Shown here piece after piece: positions 12,815 to 25,960 of a stretch of 64,000 nt of DNA. The position numbers and the translations under genes are program-made. Within the stretch, counting starts at the first letter, position 1, and the number at the start of each line of letters is the position of its first letter. Source of the stretch: Monarcha castaneiventris obscurior. Its lineage: Eukaryota; Chordata; Aves; Passeriformes; Monarchidae. The stretch spans positions 992,001 to 1,056,000 of the forward strand of contig JAMPIT010000269.1 in the NCBI GenBank assembly GCA_026261815.1, read 5' to 3'. Under the pieces are notes generated by a model, which saw nothing but the letters and a program-made list of their open reading frames with translations, had not been told where the DNA came from and did not search any database.

Positions 12815-15321
12815 GTGAGTAAATCCCGCTTTTCCGGGGGGTTAAGGGCTGGGAACGTGGGGTTTGGGGTTAAATATCCATGGATGTGCTCAGGCACCTC
12901 TGCCTGTACAAACCCTCCCCATGGGATGCTGCAGGAACATCCCAGGGAGCCACAGGTGTCAGCAGAGGAGAAAATATCCCTCCTTTCTTGGGACAGACCC
13001 ATCCCAAAGAGAGCTGAGGCTGCTGTGGGAATCCTGGAATTCCTGCAGGGCGCTGAGCTGGCGCTGGCTGGGAACAAACGATGGAGCTGCTGTGCACGGA
13101 GACATTTAGGGAAGGGGGATGGATGATCTCGGTTTGTGACGTCCCTGATGTGCTGTGGTGCTGTCACTCACCACCCACAGACCCTGCTGGGAGCTGCAGA
13201 AAGGGGAAGGCACCAAATGCCCCCAGAGGGACAGCAGAGAGACCACCCCAAACACAGCTGCCACCATCCAGGCCTCATCCCATTCTTGGAACCAGGCCTG
13301 GGATGTTCTCCTGGCAGAACCAGAGCCTGACACCAGCAGGGAATTCAGGGATTGCTTCCCCCAGTCTGTGGTGAACCCTTTCCCTTTAGCCCCCAGCTCA
13401 GCTCTCCCCTTTCCAGTCCTGGGAAGCCTGCAAAGAGCTGGGGGAAATGTTCCCTGGGAGAGGAGGGCCGGAGCACAGGAGAAACCCTGAAGGGAGACTT
13501 TCACAGGGAGTGTTCCAGCAGTTCTTGACAATATAAAATGGTGTCTTTTAACAGGATAAACATTTAACGGGATAAAACAAACATTTGTCCGAAATAAAAG
13601 GACGGTGTAAGGAAACCTCCATTTCATTAATGGTGGATTTTTTTTTGTTGGCCGATTCAGTCTGAATGTCTAAATACGTGTAAATTCAATTTTTTATTTC
13701 ACTGCATTAACTGTCATAACACTGAGCTAATAATTCCCCTGCACTGCCAAGCTGAAAGGACCTTTATCTGAATTGAATTTTTATTGACTTTTCTCTGCAC
13801 TGTGATTCCCCAGCCCCACAAAATGGCAATTTGAGCCAAGCTCAGTACGAGCAGGAGCAGTAGGAGCCATGTGCTGGGGCTTTAAACCCCTCACTGTGGG
13901 ACCAGTTATTCTTCCCAGTGCCCCAGAGACCCCATTAACCCCACACCGCTGTGGAGAGGCTCTTCAGCTCAGCCTGGAGTGTTCTGAGGGTGCCTGGAGG
14001 GTTTGTGTGGGAGCTGAGCTCCTCTCTGCCCGTTCCTGTGCTGTTCCTGCTCAAAGCCAAGTGTTTTGATGGGAAAAGCAGCAATTCCAGGGGGCAGAGG
14101 TGAAGGGGCTCCTCAGGCACAGCAGGAGCTGCAGCAGGAACATCCTGGGGCATGGATTTATGGCTTGGGGAACACTCTGAGGAGGATCAGGGATGAGACC
14201 CTGCAGGTCCAGAACGTTCTCACAGCGCCCCTGGGATGTGCCCTGAGGAAGTGGCAACTTTACTTCATCCCTTTCTTTTGATTTTGCACTTAAATCCCCA
14301 AGTTTCTGAATTGTGAGTCGAGTCTGCAGTGCTGCAGCAGTTTATATTTCTCCGAAGAAGCAGGTGAGTATTTCTCTGTGATAGCAGGGAAGGCAGAGCA
14401 AGCGGATCCTGCTCCGTTTTTCATCCTAATAAAGGCATTTGTAGGCACAAGCGCAGCCCGCTGTTAATGAATGCCTTTTTAAAGAGAGCGCTGGAAAAGA
14501 TATTGGTTATCTGGGGGGCAAAAAATCAGCATTAACAAAGAGTCATGGAGAGGAGAATGCAGGCGCTGAGAGCATCTTTCTGCAGCGAGCAGAGTCCTGA
14601 GGCGTTCTGTGAAATGCCTGGGAGCGCTGGGGAGGCGCTGCAGTGCCGGGGCTCTATTTCATCAGGGAATTGAGGCAGTAAATCCCCACCGGGCAGCCTG
14701 AGACAGTGGGGAGACCATGAGAGGTCCTAATGGAGCACCCTCGAGCAGCAAAGCGCCTTCCCGAGGGTTTGCTTTGCTTCCACAGCGAGGAAACTGCACA
14801 GATTCCGGGGCGTGTCTGGGATCCGCTGACCCCAGCAGGATCCGGCTCTGTCCGTGTCTGTTCTGCTCTGCCCGGACACCCGGGGGTGCTGCAGCGGCTC
14901 TGAGACATTTCTTAAGCTCCATTATCACCTGGGCAGTGCTGTCCGGAGCGGAACAATTTGTCCCCAGCGTGGAGCTCGGTCACAGGGCTGGACTGGATGA
15001 TCTCAAAGGTCTTTTCCATCCTAGCTCATTCTGTGGTTCTGGGAATTGCTCCCAGCCCCTTGCCCGCTCTCCCTGCAGCTTTTGGGGTGAGATCTGGAGG
15101 GATCAGGGTATCAGGCACTGCTTTGGGCAGGCCAGGCCTGGAGTCACTCACCCTCGGGATTCCACGTGGTTCCTGCGCTGAACCTCCCATTTTGGGGAGG
15201 GTTCCGGGGATGGGAAGTGCGGCTGAAACCTCGGGCTGGCGGTTCTGGCCCTGCGGCCCCCACGGAGCCTTGGGGCAGGAATGGGCCGATCGTGATGGAT
15301 TCTTGCCGTCCGACCCTGCAG
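12815..15321 (+). other. UNC5D: UNC5D intron 3
   Basis: A 2.5 kb intron. It contains one CR1 3' end near 15005 and an AT-richer segment (13620-13800 and 14280-14560) without recognised function. It closes with GACCCTGCAG. No extra exon is seen. Confidence 0.85.
14976..15042 (+). mobile_element. CR1 LINE 3' end (sense)
   Basis: GGCTGGACTGGATGATCTCA then AAGGTCTTTTCCATCC and ATTCTGTGGTTCTGG is the classic CR1 3' terminus with its 8-bp terminal repeat. The 5' part cannot be followed with confidence, so the insertion is strongly truncated, as is usual for CR1. Confidence 0.85.
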
Positions 15322-15425
15322 ATCTCCGGAAGAACTTCGAGCAAGACCCCCAGGGCAAGGAGGTTCCCATCGAGGGGATGATCGTCCTGCACTGCCGGCC
15401 CCCCGAGGGTGTCCCCGCGGCCGAG
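15322..15425 (+). CDS. UNC5D: UNC5D exon 4: first part of Ig domain 2
   Basis: 104 nt, entering in phase 1 and ending in phase 0 before GTGAGC. It codes [37 protein letters not shown] carries the first cysteine of Ig2, and [10 protein letters not shown] is the family signature just before EWLKNE in exon 5. Match to UNC5D is nearly complete. Confidence 0.97.
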
Positions 15426-16419
15426 GTGAGCTTTGGGATGGGCACAGGGGGCACAAAAAGAAGCTTTGGGGTGGGGGAAGGATGGGGGAAGCGAAGGGCT
15501 CAGCTCCCGCGGGGTACTGGAGGTGTTGGTCCCGGTGCTCTTCTTCCCCAGAACGCCTCAAGTTGTCTTTTTTTGGATTTGCTAAGTTTTCAAAAGCATG
15601 GCTTTTTATCCAGATTCTGGACTGTTTGCTGAGAAATCCTGGTTTTTCACACAATTTTCAAGGCCTGTCCTTCCAAACCGAAAGCAGATTGTTGCTTAAT
15701 TTCCCACGAATTACTTTTCTCCTCGAAAAACAAGACAGAGAAAAAGGCAAACCTAAAAATATTACAATAAATGGTTGCTGGGGAGAGAAAATCTGCTGCA
15801 AGTAATAATTTGGTGGGGTTTGGCTTAGCTTTAAACAGGCTTTTTGTGATGAGAGCTGGATCTTAACAGGAAAACAACGGGGATGCCTTAAAATGGCAAT
15901 AACCAGGCTGCTCCTGGGGGGAGAGGTTTGAAGTGGGTCGTGTTTAAAAATCTGCTGCAGGGGCTGTAAAAAACCCGGGGAAACGTTGCATTTCTGATTG
16001 CACCCTGCAGTTCTCCCAGCACCTTCTGGGGAGTGAGAGCAGGGAGCACTCAGGAGCTGTTTGTGCCCCGTATCCCCACCGCGGCTGGGCTTGGCAATAA
16101 TGGCAGGAAGAAAAGGAAAATAAACTCCGGAGAAATGTGTGCTTTTAGATAATGAGAAGGGTCTGGAGCAGCTGTCCCTGGAAATAAAGAGGAGAAATGC
16201 AGAGACACCATCAGTGAGGCAGAAGTGCTAAAGGAGAGGAAAATGAGGCAGAAATGGGCTCAGTGAGTGGCTGGATTGGTATCCAGGTTTCTGGTGTGCA
16301 TTACTCTGTCAGTCCAATTTCTGCTCCGACCTTCTCCTCGGCTCCGTGGTATTTTCACTCGTTACCAGAAAAATTGATGTTGCATTACAGAGAATTGCCA
16401 GAATTGCTGAATGTGCGCT

Positions 16420-16585
16420 CTGGAAAATGGATCTGGTTTTGTAGACAAAACAAACCCTCAAAGGTGTGAATGTGTCCCCTGGAAAATGGATCTGTTTTGT
16501 AGACAAAACAAACCCTCAAAGGTGTGAATGTGTCCCCTGGAAAATGGATCTGTTTTGTAGATCAAACAAACCCCCAAAGGTGTGG
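16420..16585. repeat. Tandem 58-59 bp repeat, about 2.9 units
   Basis: Three units start at 16420, 16479 and 16537 with the words CTGGAAAATGGATCTG, TTTTGTAGACAAAACAAACC and CTCAAAGGTGTGAATGTG. The first two are nearly identical. The third differs by a few substitutions and is cut short near 16585. No mobile-element signature is visible. Confidence 0.93.
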
Positions 16586-18838
16586 CTGCCCAAACATCCT
16601 TGGTCCGTTTGAATTTTACTGAGGATTTTAGAATTCTTTGAACTGGCAGCTTTACATTCCCCAATTTTAACAGGGAGTGTGTCTTCCTTTGGAAGGTAGG
16701 AATCATGTCCAATGAAAACCTGACATTTTAATTGATTGCTCCAGATTAAAATGGTGGGGTTCCCAACGAACCCTGATTTACTGCTGTTGACAGTAAAATT
16801 GTTATTGCTGCTAATAAAGCTGGTAAATCTCACCAGGTCAGATTTGCTTTGGCCAATAAAACATCCCGTAAAGGTTCAGGCTAATTCTGGGCTCATCAAG
16901 TGAGTGAGTCTTTGGAAAGTGGGTTAAACCGGTTAAAGCATCCCCGGCTCTGGGCTGGGCGGATAAACTCTGCCTTATTTCGAAGTTTAAGGACAGCCTG
17001 CCCTGTTTAATTCCTGGCTGAGGAATAACTGAGCCTCAAAGGCTCCCTCAGCGATTGTTCTGTGGGTGCTGAGCAGCGCTGAGGGTTTCAAACCCCAGAG
17101 CTGGCAGCGAATCCGTGGTTCTGATCCAAGAATTTATTTCATTAGCGTTTGGATGCAGCCCTGGATGGAAACATAAGGCTGGAAATAACTCTGGACAAAG
17201 GAGCTCGTCTGGTGTTTCTCGAGATGCAGAGTGGGCGCTGATTGGGGCATTGTCGGTGTTTGTTCAACCCAAAGAGAACTGGAAACAAGGGGGAGGAGGC
17301 TCCAGCCCCTTCCGTGCTCCGAGCCAGAGCCTCTCCCTTGGGGAGAGTTTGGTTATTCCGAGTGCAGAGCTTCAGGAGCGCTGTTTTCCCAAAATCCAAG
17401 CACATTCCCCGTGCTGGCCACCGGCCCTTACAACCCCTGGAGTGAAACCTCAGTTCCCAGTTAGTTATGGGAGCCAGCCCTATGATCAGGGATAGAAATC
17501 CTCTTCCCTGGAATTGTTCTTTCTGGACCCTGGAGGTGCTGAAACTCTCCTAAACCTAAGGCCAAAAGTGTTAAAATGAATGTTCTTAACCTACCCCACA
17601 GCTTGATGTGAAAATTCCTGTCATCAGCCCTGAAGGTGTGGAAGGCAGGGATATTTTCTAGTGATGGCTGGCACGGTTTCCTTGGAATTACCTCCCCAGG
17701 AGGGAGAACCTTCCCTTTCCCCTGCTCCTCTCCACGTTTCTGGTCACTGCTCAGATCCTCTCACCTGGTGCTGATGTTTCCTTGGCCAGAACCGAGTGAG
17801 CTGCTCCCAGCAGCTCCTGGTGCTTGTTAGGAAATATTTCATCCTCTCCCAGGGGTGCTGATGCCGTGGGGTGCCCTCGGGGCCTCCCCTCCCTGTGCCT
17901 TTGTGCAGGAAAGGGAATTTACCTAAGCAGCATCATCGGGGCTGCAGGGGCCAGTGGTGCCCCTCTGTGCTAATCCCATAATTCAGTTATTTATTCATGG
18001 GGTGGGACAGCAGGGATGGATCACACAAGGATCCAAACCAGAGGGTCTTTAGGGGAGAATTCCTGTAAATGAATTTTGTTGGGAGCAGTGTCTGTTCCTG
18101 CCATCTGTTCCAGAAGGAGGGAGGCTTCCAGCAGCAATGGGAACACCCAGATTAAGTTTGCTTTTATATGTGTTCGTTTCTGCACACAACAAGTGGAAAA
18201 TCAGTTAGGAAATAAGGATTAAAAGGCTGGAGCCACAGTCTGAGCGCGTCTGAAGTGAATATGGCTTAAAACTCAGCTTGTGGAAATGAATTTCCCTGCA
18301 ATGGCAGCTCGCGTGACTCTGGGGCTGCTCTGCTCACACAGTTCAGTTTGGTAAATGGTCTTTAAGCTGAGTAACACATCAGTGAGAGCAAAATCCAGGG
18401 ATTACAAATAGGGAGCAGCAAAATTCCAACTGAGCTCTTCCAGGGCTGTCTCGGGAGCCCCAGACCAGGCTGGGCAAGCTCTGGGTGAAGCTGTCGTGCC
18501 CTGGCTCCCTCAGCAGCTCCCTGAGCCTGCAGCCCTTTCCAAGAATTTGATTGCACTCACTTGGAGCCTAAGTCCCCCTCTTGTGCTGGAACTCTGTGGA
18601 TGTGCCTGGGTTTGGGAACAACAAATCCTCCTGTGGCAGCAGCAGTGGAGAGAACCGAGTTAACCGAGGTCTTCCCTCTTGTTTTACCCTTTCTAGAAAA
18701 CCTTAGGGAATGCTGAAACCATTCTGAATCCAGGGACAGGCACCTCCTTCCCAGGTACCACATCCTGGAGCACCTGGCTCTGCTCCTGAAGCTGCTGCTT
18801 TTCCTGGGCAGCTCCAGCTCAGCTGCCCTCAGCCTCTG

Positions 18839-18898
18839 CAGCCCACCCTGGATTTATTTCTGCCCCCACAGCCCACCCTGGATTTATTTCTGCCCCTG
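18839..18898. repeat. 30-bp tandem duplication in intron 4
   Basis: CAGCCCACCCTGGATTTATT followed by TCTGCCCC occurs twice in a row (starting at 18839 and 18869). Confidence 0.9.
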
Positions 18899-21800
18899 CG
18901 CTCTTTGGGAGCAGGTTTCCCATCTCCAGAGTCTGCAAAGCAGGGAACACGAGACCACTCTGCACACCTCCGCTTTGGGAGAGTGTGGGGTTTTGGGGCA
19001 CCCTGGCTGCATCACCACAGCAGTAAGAGAGGAAGAAAACCCAAATCCTGGCGCTGGGCAGGCTGGAAAAGGCTTTTAAATCCTCTTCTCATGCATTTAC
19101 ATAGCAAGCAGAGAGAGCTGGTGAGCAGCTGTGCTTGCAGGCACCAGCACCCAACCCAAATAAATTCAGATTTTATGAGTTAAGCATCGAAATGAAAAAG
19201 AAAATTCAGCATTTAAATAGAGCAGCTGAAAATCCCCTGCTGTGGCAAATGTTGATTCAACTCTCGCAGAGTCTCTGCTGGCACGGGCTCGGTGGGACCG
19301 GAGCCATTCCTTTCACTATTGATGTGGAGCTGGCCTGGGGAGGAGTCAGGCCTGCTTCCAGTCCCTCAGCAGCCCCTCCCCAGGGAGAGATTTATTAATT
19401 GTGGGCAGGAATTGTGTCCTTTGGCTCTGGGTGAGCTCCTGAGGGACAGGGGGGACCCTCAGGGATCCAGGCGGGGCCCTGGCCTTGGACCCCTGGGCCC
19501 AAGTGCATCCCTGGGGATGTTTCACTCCACGGGGCTCAGAGGAAATAATTCTGATTTTGTCATTGCTGAAAATGAGGGGGAAGGGAGGGAAGTTCCCTCA
19601 GAAACGTGGATTGGAATGTTGATTTTGCCAGAGCCACAGTTCGGCCTGGCAGGTGAGGGTCTCTCTCCTCCCAGGCCGGCCTTGCTCTCTGTGCACAGCC
19701 ATGATTTGGGGAGCTTTGGGAAGGAATCTGGGAAGGGAGGAGAGGCTTCTCTGTCAGAAGGACATTTTTAAAGCTCTGTGTTTGCCAGGGACACCACACA
19801 CGGGGCATTTCCTCCCTGCAGCTCTCCCTTAGTGCCTGCCCTCACACATCACTCTGGTACCAGGGAGAAACCTTCACTCAGCCTAAACAGGTGCATTAAA
19901 AGAGCATCGAGTTACTGAGGTGAAATGTTTCCCACCCTTGGGCTGTGCTGGTTTTTTCGGTGTTTGCTGTGTTCTGTGGTTTGCAGTTGTTTATGGCGGC
20001 TGCCTAAGTCTGGGTTATTACTCTGGGTCATTCCCTCAGCAGCTCCTCAGCTCCAAGGAGCCTCACACTGCTTTCAGATGACTTTTAGGGCATGTCCTGT
20101 ACCTCTAGCCTGGCACAAAATGCCCCCTGTGTTCAGCTCCTGGACCCTGAGCTGATAAATGGCTCTGTTCAGCCTGGAGGATGTGAGAGGGAAACTGGGG
20201 CAAATGAGCCCATTGAGAGCAGAGGGGACGTGTGGGGAGTCCCAGCAGAGCTCAGAGCTCTCCCTGTGTGCTCCCCAAGGTCGCCTCTTCACTCATCCCG
20301 GTCCTGATCAGGTTTATCAAGGGCCAATTGTGCAGCCTTGCCCGGGGTCAGGCAAGCAGGGACAGAACCAGTCAGAACCTCAGGCCATGGGTCACCCAGC
20401 AAGTGGCATGGATTGGGTTTGCTTCCTGTTCATGGAATTCTGGTCTGTTTATAGGCACTGCTCCATTCTGCACAGTACAATACAGAAAAGGGCTTTTGTT
20501 CCTTCTCTTTCTTTCTCTCTTCAAGTAAATTTCATGACACGTTCTTTCCTTATCTTCTTAGCTGACCTTTTAGTCTTCCCTTAAATAGGTTTTCTCCAGT
20601 CTGTGCTCTCTTCAGTTTCTTGAAACTTTTCAGTTTATGGGGTGGGGGAGAAGACCAAAAAAAAAGACTCGGGTGGTGTTCGGCACTGATGCCATGCAGG
20701 AGAGTTTGGGATGCTCCCACGTTCTGTGAAGTCCTGTAACCCTTCACTTGCAGGGTCACAGAGACCCTTGAAGCGGAGAACGAGGTTCCTAAATGGGTAC
20801 AAAGCCCTCCCCGCTGAGAAATCCCCATTGTCTGTGATGTTCTGTGTCCCAGCCCTGCCACTGAGTGGTGCAGAGCTGCTCGTTCCCATTTCCCGACTGT
20901 CCAAAGCAGCTTTGGAGGGGTTTCACATCCAAAACGCTGCCTGCTCACCCCGCTCACCCCCCAGTGCCCCCCTGTGCTCTGCCAAGGGGGTTTTCCTCTC
21001 TCTGAACTGTGAGGACTCAGAGCTGAGCTGGCGTCAGTGACCTGAGCGTTTCCCTTGGAGCGAGGAGCGGGGACAGCTCTGTTCTGTCACCCTGAGCAGC
21101 TCTGACCAGCTCAGGAGGGCTCAGGGTGACCGACAGCTCCTGCAGCAGTCAGCAAACACAGTAAATCCCACCCTCCTCGCTGCTTCACTGCTGGTAATTC
21201 CTTCCCACTGCCTGCTTCTCCCAGCCCCTGCGCTGTTGTCAGAGCAGGGCTGAGCTGTAACCTGGAAAATCCTTGGTCAACACCCATTTAATGAAGTTTG
21301 GGATAATCTCTGGGCTGTGTGTTCGGCCTTCCTAGTGCCTCGGAGTGTAAAATATTAATTCTTTTTGGTACAGGAGCAAAAAATAAAAGTGCTTTAGCTG
21401 CTGGTAATCCTTCAGCCAGGTGTCATGGGGTGCTGGGGGAGTGTCACTACTGCCTCCTCCATCGGTGACAAATGGGCTTTGGATTTCTCAGCTGTCAGGG
21501 CTTGTTCCTGTTTCATTCAGTGGGCTTGAAAATCGGGTTTTTAAATGTTTCCTCGATTGGACAGGGAGCTGCCATTTCCTGCACTGGAGTGAAGCTGCAG
21601 GAGTCGTTTGTGTCACTCTGAGGCCTGGGTTTGATGTGGAAATGGGACATCTTAAATCTGCAGGTGTGAGACTGAGAGTGCTGCAAACGGGGCCAGAGCT
21701 GCCCGGGGGGGTCATAAATTCTGTCACCACTGCTCTGTCCTGTCCCTTAGGAACGTCACTGCCTCGGTATTAAAGTGCCACACAAGCCCTGATATTAGAG

Positions 21801-22689
21801 ATAAATGTTTATAAACCTCAGGCTTTCAAAAAAATGAACCCAAACCCATATTTCAGCTTGCTGGACTCTGCTGATCTTTACCTGAGCGATGCTGAGGGGT
21901 TTGAGACCTGCAGGGAGGCGCTGGGGGAGCCAATTCCCCCCTGGAAGTGCTGGGGTGGAGAGGGGGAGCAGCAGCCAAGCCCATTGGGAGGCACGAGGTG
22001 CAAACCCGAGCCTTAAAATTCACCCCAAATCCCTTTCTTAGGAATAAACACTCAGACCAAATCTGGTATTTGAGCGTTAGCAGGCACTCGCGGCTCTCCC
22101 CACTCCTTCTGTCTGCTCTGCTTGTGGTGGAGTTCTCAGGAGTCTCAGGCTCTTTTTGTTTGCTTGTTTTTCGTGTTGGGTTTGGGTTTCTTTTGTAATA
22201 AAAGGGCAGCTGTTGTGCTAAACGATTACTGATAGTTTACTGTTACTGAACTATTACTGTTGAGTGCTCTGCAGAGGTTTGTGGAATACTCTAAAATATC
22301 TTTATCACATAATATATGCATATATTTAAGATTTAAATGTGCTGTATCCAGTGCCGCTTTTTCAAATGTTTAACACAGATTTTGACATTTTAATGGAGTG
22401 CTGTAGATGTTCCCAGGAATCTCTGCCTGAGTTCCAAGGGTTTATTTACCGCCGGGGCTTTTAATGGAAATGTAAAATCATTTCTCTTCTGGGCAGCACG
22501 CATTCCACTGCAAGCACATCAACAAAATGCGAAACCCACATAAAATTCAAAAGCTGCAAGGATTCCAAAAGCAGCGAGAGTCTGTTTTACATAGGTTTGT
22601 GTATTTATGGGGCTGGCACACGCTCACTAAAACGGGACGTGGCAGGATAATGGGGCTGTCGTAAACCACCACCAAAGCAGGCTGAGAGT

Positions 22690-23100
22690 TACAGCCTGCC
22701 ATGAATCCTGGTGCAGTTACAGGGAGCAGAGTGTGATTGCTCAGTGCAAACAGCCTGCATTTGTACAGGTGCTTATGGATCCTGGCTCTGCAATAGCAAT
22801 ATTTGCTTTACTTTTAAGGGATATTAGTTACAAGTACAATGGATGTGTTTCATTTCTCACCGGAGATATTTCACTCTCAGCACCCAGCCCGGGTGTGTGC
22901 AATGTCTCATTTGTGATTGATCTGGTACTTAGATTGAGGTTTTTAGCTGCTTTTAAGAGCAAAATAGTAATTTTTATGGTTTCCCATGCAGCAAAGATTG
23001 AGAACTGTCATGGCTTGTACAGGACATGCTGCTCTGGACTGATTTTATTTTGTCTAATGACATGTCAGCCTCTTTATTCTATAAAACCTGGGCTCAATTA
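22690..23100. promoter_or_regulatory. Candidate conserved non-coding element in intron 4
   Basis: About 400 bp of low-repeat, moderately AT-rich sequence in a GC-rich intron. It includes GCAATAGCAATATTTGC, a TTGTGATTGATC word and GGGATATTAGTTACAAG. The local composition resembles conserved enhancers, but I cannot measure conservation here. Confidence 0.25.
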
Positions 23101-24382
23101 AAGCTGTTTGTTTGAGCTGTCTGTTGCGGACAGCACAGAACCAGACTCCAAATTCCATTTATTGAATGTGCTGTTACATCTTCAGCCACACCTTGCCCTT
23201 CCTCACCTGCTGCTCCCGGCAATCCTGTTCTGTGCTTTTTATCCTGGCAGCAGGGGAATTTGGGCTGGTTTGAGCTCCAGGAGTGGTCAGGACTCCCCGA
23301 GGTTGAGGGCAGAGCTGCTCCTTCAGCCTGGAGCTGCTCCAGCCCTTCCCTCCCATCCCTGGCATTGCTCCACTGCCACCCCAACACCCTGCTGGACCCT
23401 ATGGACTCTTCCCTGTCCTGCCACTGCCCTTGGCTGAACATGTGAAATCTCTCACTCCGTTTGTCCCCTCTGTCCCTGCACCAATCACCCGAATCAGCAG
23501 CACTTTCAGCCCTACTCCCGTCCCCTCAGCAGCATCCTCAGGTGCCTCTCCTGCTGATTTTGTCCATTTTGCAGCCCTTGGAAGCACTTCAGTCCCTGCA
23601 CACCTTTACTGGCCACAGCCCTTGGATGTTGTCTCCACAACGAGGGGCTGTGCTGCCTTTCAGGCAGGCAGGGGAGCTCTGGACAGGGTTTTCTTCCAGC
23701 AGAAAAATGTTTGTTTTCCTTCTGAGATTTGGCTCGTTGTGAATAAATCAATACAGCCAGGAGGTAGCGAGGTCATGAAATAGAAATGTTGGAGCAAAGC
23801 ACTTCTGAATTAGATTGCTAAACTGAAAAGAAAAAAGAAGGGAGATAACTTTGTAGTTCCCCTGAATAGATAATTCCTTTTTATACAGACATGTGCTCTG
23901 GGGCTTCTGTGGGTTTGATGTGCTGCTTTGCAGTGGTGTCTGTTTTCTCTGGCCCTGTTTTCAGAAACGTTTTTAATTTTGAATGCTTGAACATGAAAGG
24001 ATAAGTTATGAGACTTTATCATTGTGTTTATAACCATGGGGAAGATTGTGTGAGCGAGTCCTGCGGGGATTTGGGAAGCTCACAGCGATGGAGGTGGGGA
24101 CTGAACAGGCTGGAGGCCCCACCGGTGTCTCGGCACTGAAATGTGCTTTCATGGTTTGGGGAATGTTCTGCCTCTGGGGACAGAGATCAACACCTTTTCT
24201 AATTGTAAACAGCATTAAAAGAGAGAGTGGGAAGTTGTGAGTCTGGTGCCTGTTGTGTTTAGCATTCAGTGACACGGCAAATGTCACACATTTGTTAACT
24301 AACAACTGTATTGCTGTAGAGTTTGAGTTGAAAGACTGCAGTGAGTACAAAGAGATGATTCTTTAATGAATCTAAAGAGTGT

Positions 24383-24430
24383 TCAATGACCTTCCAGGGC
24401 CCTCCCAACCCAGGCCATTCTGTGACTCCT
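24383..24430 (+). mobile_element. CR1 LINE 3' end fragment (sense)
   Basis: AATGACCTTCCAGGGCCCTC followed by CCAACCCAGGCCATTCTGTG and a decayed terminal repeat (ACTCC) matches the CR1 3' terminus. Confidence 0.85.
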
Positions 24431-25689
24431 GTAAGGCCTCACAGTTACATTCTTGAATTTATCACATCTGAGGGCTGCTAACAAAAAGGAACATCATCAG
24501 GTATTAATGATCCCCAGAACTCGTGAGAACAGTGAAATTACAGCCTTGGAAGGATTTGGTTTCAATTCCTGAGAGCTTCCTGTGCCGATTTCCTTATCTC
24601 CAAACATTTCCTATATAAATGTGATCCTGCCTATCAGGACACCACGTTAGCAAAGCCCTGCAAACATCATCACCAGCGGCCTTATCTGAGAAGGGTTTTT
24701 CAGTGTCAGCAGCACTTTAATTACTGTCCAAACAGAACAAGGAAAACCTCACTGATGGGGCTCCAGGAGCTCCATCCCCTCAGCCTGGGGCTGTTTCTCA
24801 CCTACCTCCCTGACCCACAGAGCTGAGATCACAGTGTGCATGGCACGGCTTAGAATGACATCCATGGATTTCTCTGTGTCCTTCAGTTTGGAGTTATTTA
24901 GCAAAACAAAAGTTGAGGCTCGGCTGCTCACCTGGGTTGCTGAGCTTTGTGGGGACAAGGGTTTGATCCTTTATTTCTGCTCACCATAAAGTCATTGAAG
25001 TCAGGCCATTTGTGTGCTCTGTCCCACTGGGAAGCTCCCACCCCAGCCCTGCTAATGACCTTTGGGGTTATTAATGCTGATTTGGTTCAGCATTTGTGCA
25101 TGGAGATAAAAAACAGTGCCCCAGTTAATGGTAGACACTTATTCCTCCAAAAATAGGAATAAAGATAAACTTACTGGGGATCTGGTGATGTCTTCACCAA
25201 GCAGACAAGGTACCATTAGCAGTGGCATTTTTAGCAGTGGCTCTTTATCCCAGTGATCCAAAATAGCCTGGCTGAGTCAGCTCCTTGCCCACCTCTACCA
25301 CTATAAATTGATGCACACGTCCAGGCTGTCACCTCTCCCTTTATGCTGATTCCAAATCATATTTTAATTGCATTTTGACTCACTCCCTCCCATGCTGGCC
25401 TGCGTTCCCTCCTCTGGATCTTCCACCAGCGTGAATGTTTGGTTGGGATTTCCAAGCAAGCTGGGCAGAGCTCAGAGGAGGAGCTGTGGCCCTTGGTGGC
25501 CACAAGTGGGGATTTCTCCCCTTGCTGGTGGAGGTTTGGTGCAGCAAACCCTCCCTGCCTGCCCTGCAAAGGAAATAACAGCCCAAAAAATGGGCGTGAG
25601 CAGCACTGGAGGTCTCAGCTGATCCCTCTGGCCACCACCAAGCACATCCCCTCGGAGCAGAGACTCCTCCGAGCTCCCCCAGCACGACC

Positions 25690-25960
25690 CAGGCTGATTT
25701 ATGGGTTAGTCAGCGTGTCAGATTCCTGTAATGAGATTATATATTCAATCTAATGAAGGAAAAATATGCTTACCAGCCCGGTGTGACAGTGCTGTGATTA
25801 AATGATTCGGAAACAGAGTTCCCTCAGTGGATTAATTTAAAAAAATGCAGCAGGTACAGCTGACCTGCGCCGGGTGTTGTGAGGGGCTCCCGGAGCAGGA
25901 TTAATGGCTTGTGATGGTGTTGATAAAATAACGATAATAAAGGCAGGGAGGGGTGTGTGC
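25690..25960. promoter_or_regulatory. Candidate conserved non-coding element in intron 4
   Basis: Dense homeodomain-type words sit in a short stretch: TAATGAGATTATATATTC, CAATCTAATGA, GTGATTAAATGATTCGG, GTGGATTAATTT and AGGATTAATGG, with a CAGCTG E-box at about 25858. The clustering against GC-rich flanks is notable. Regulatory function is inferred only. Confidence 0.3.
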
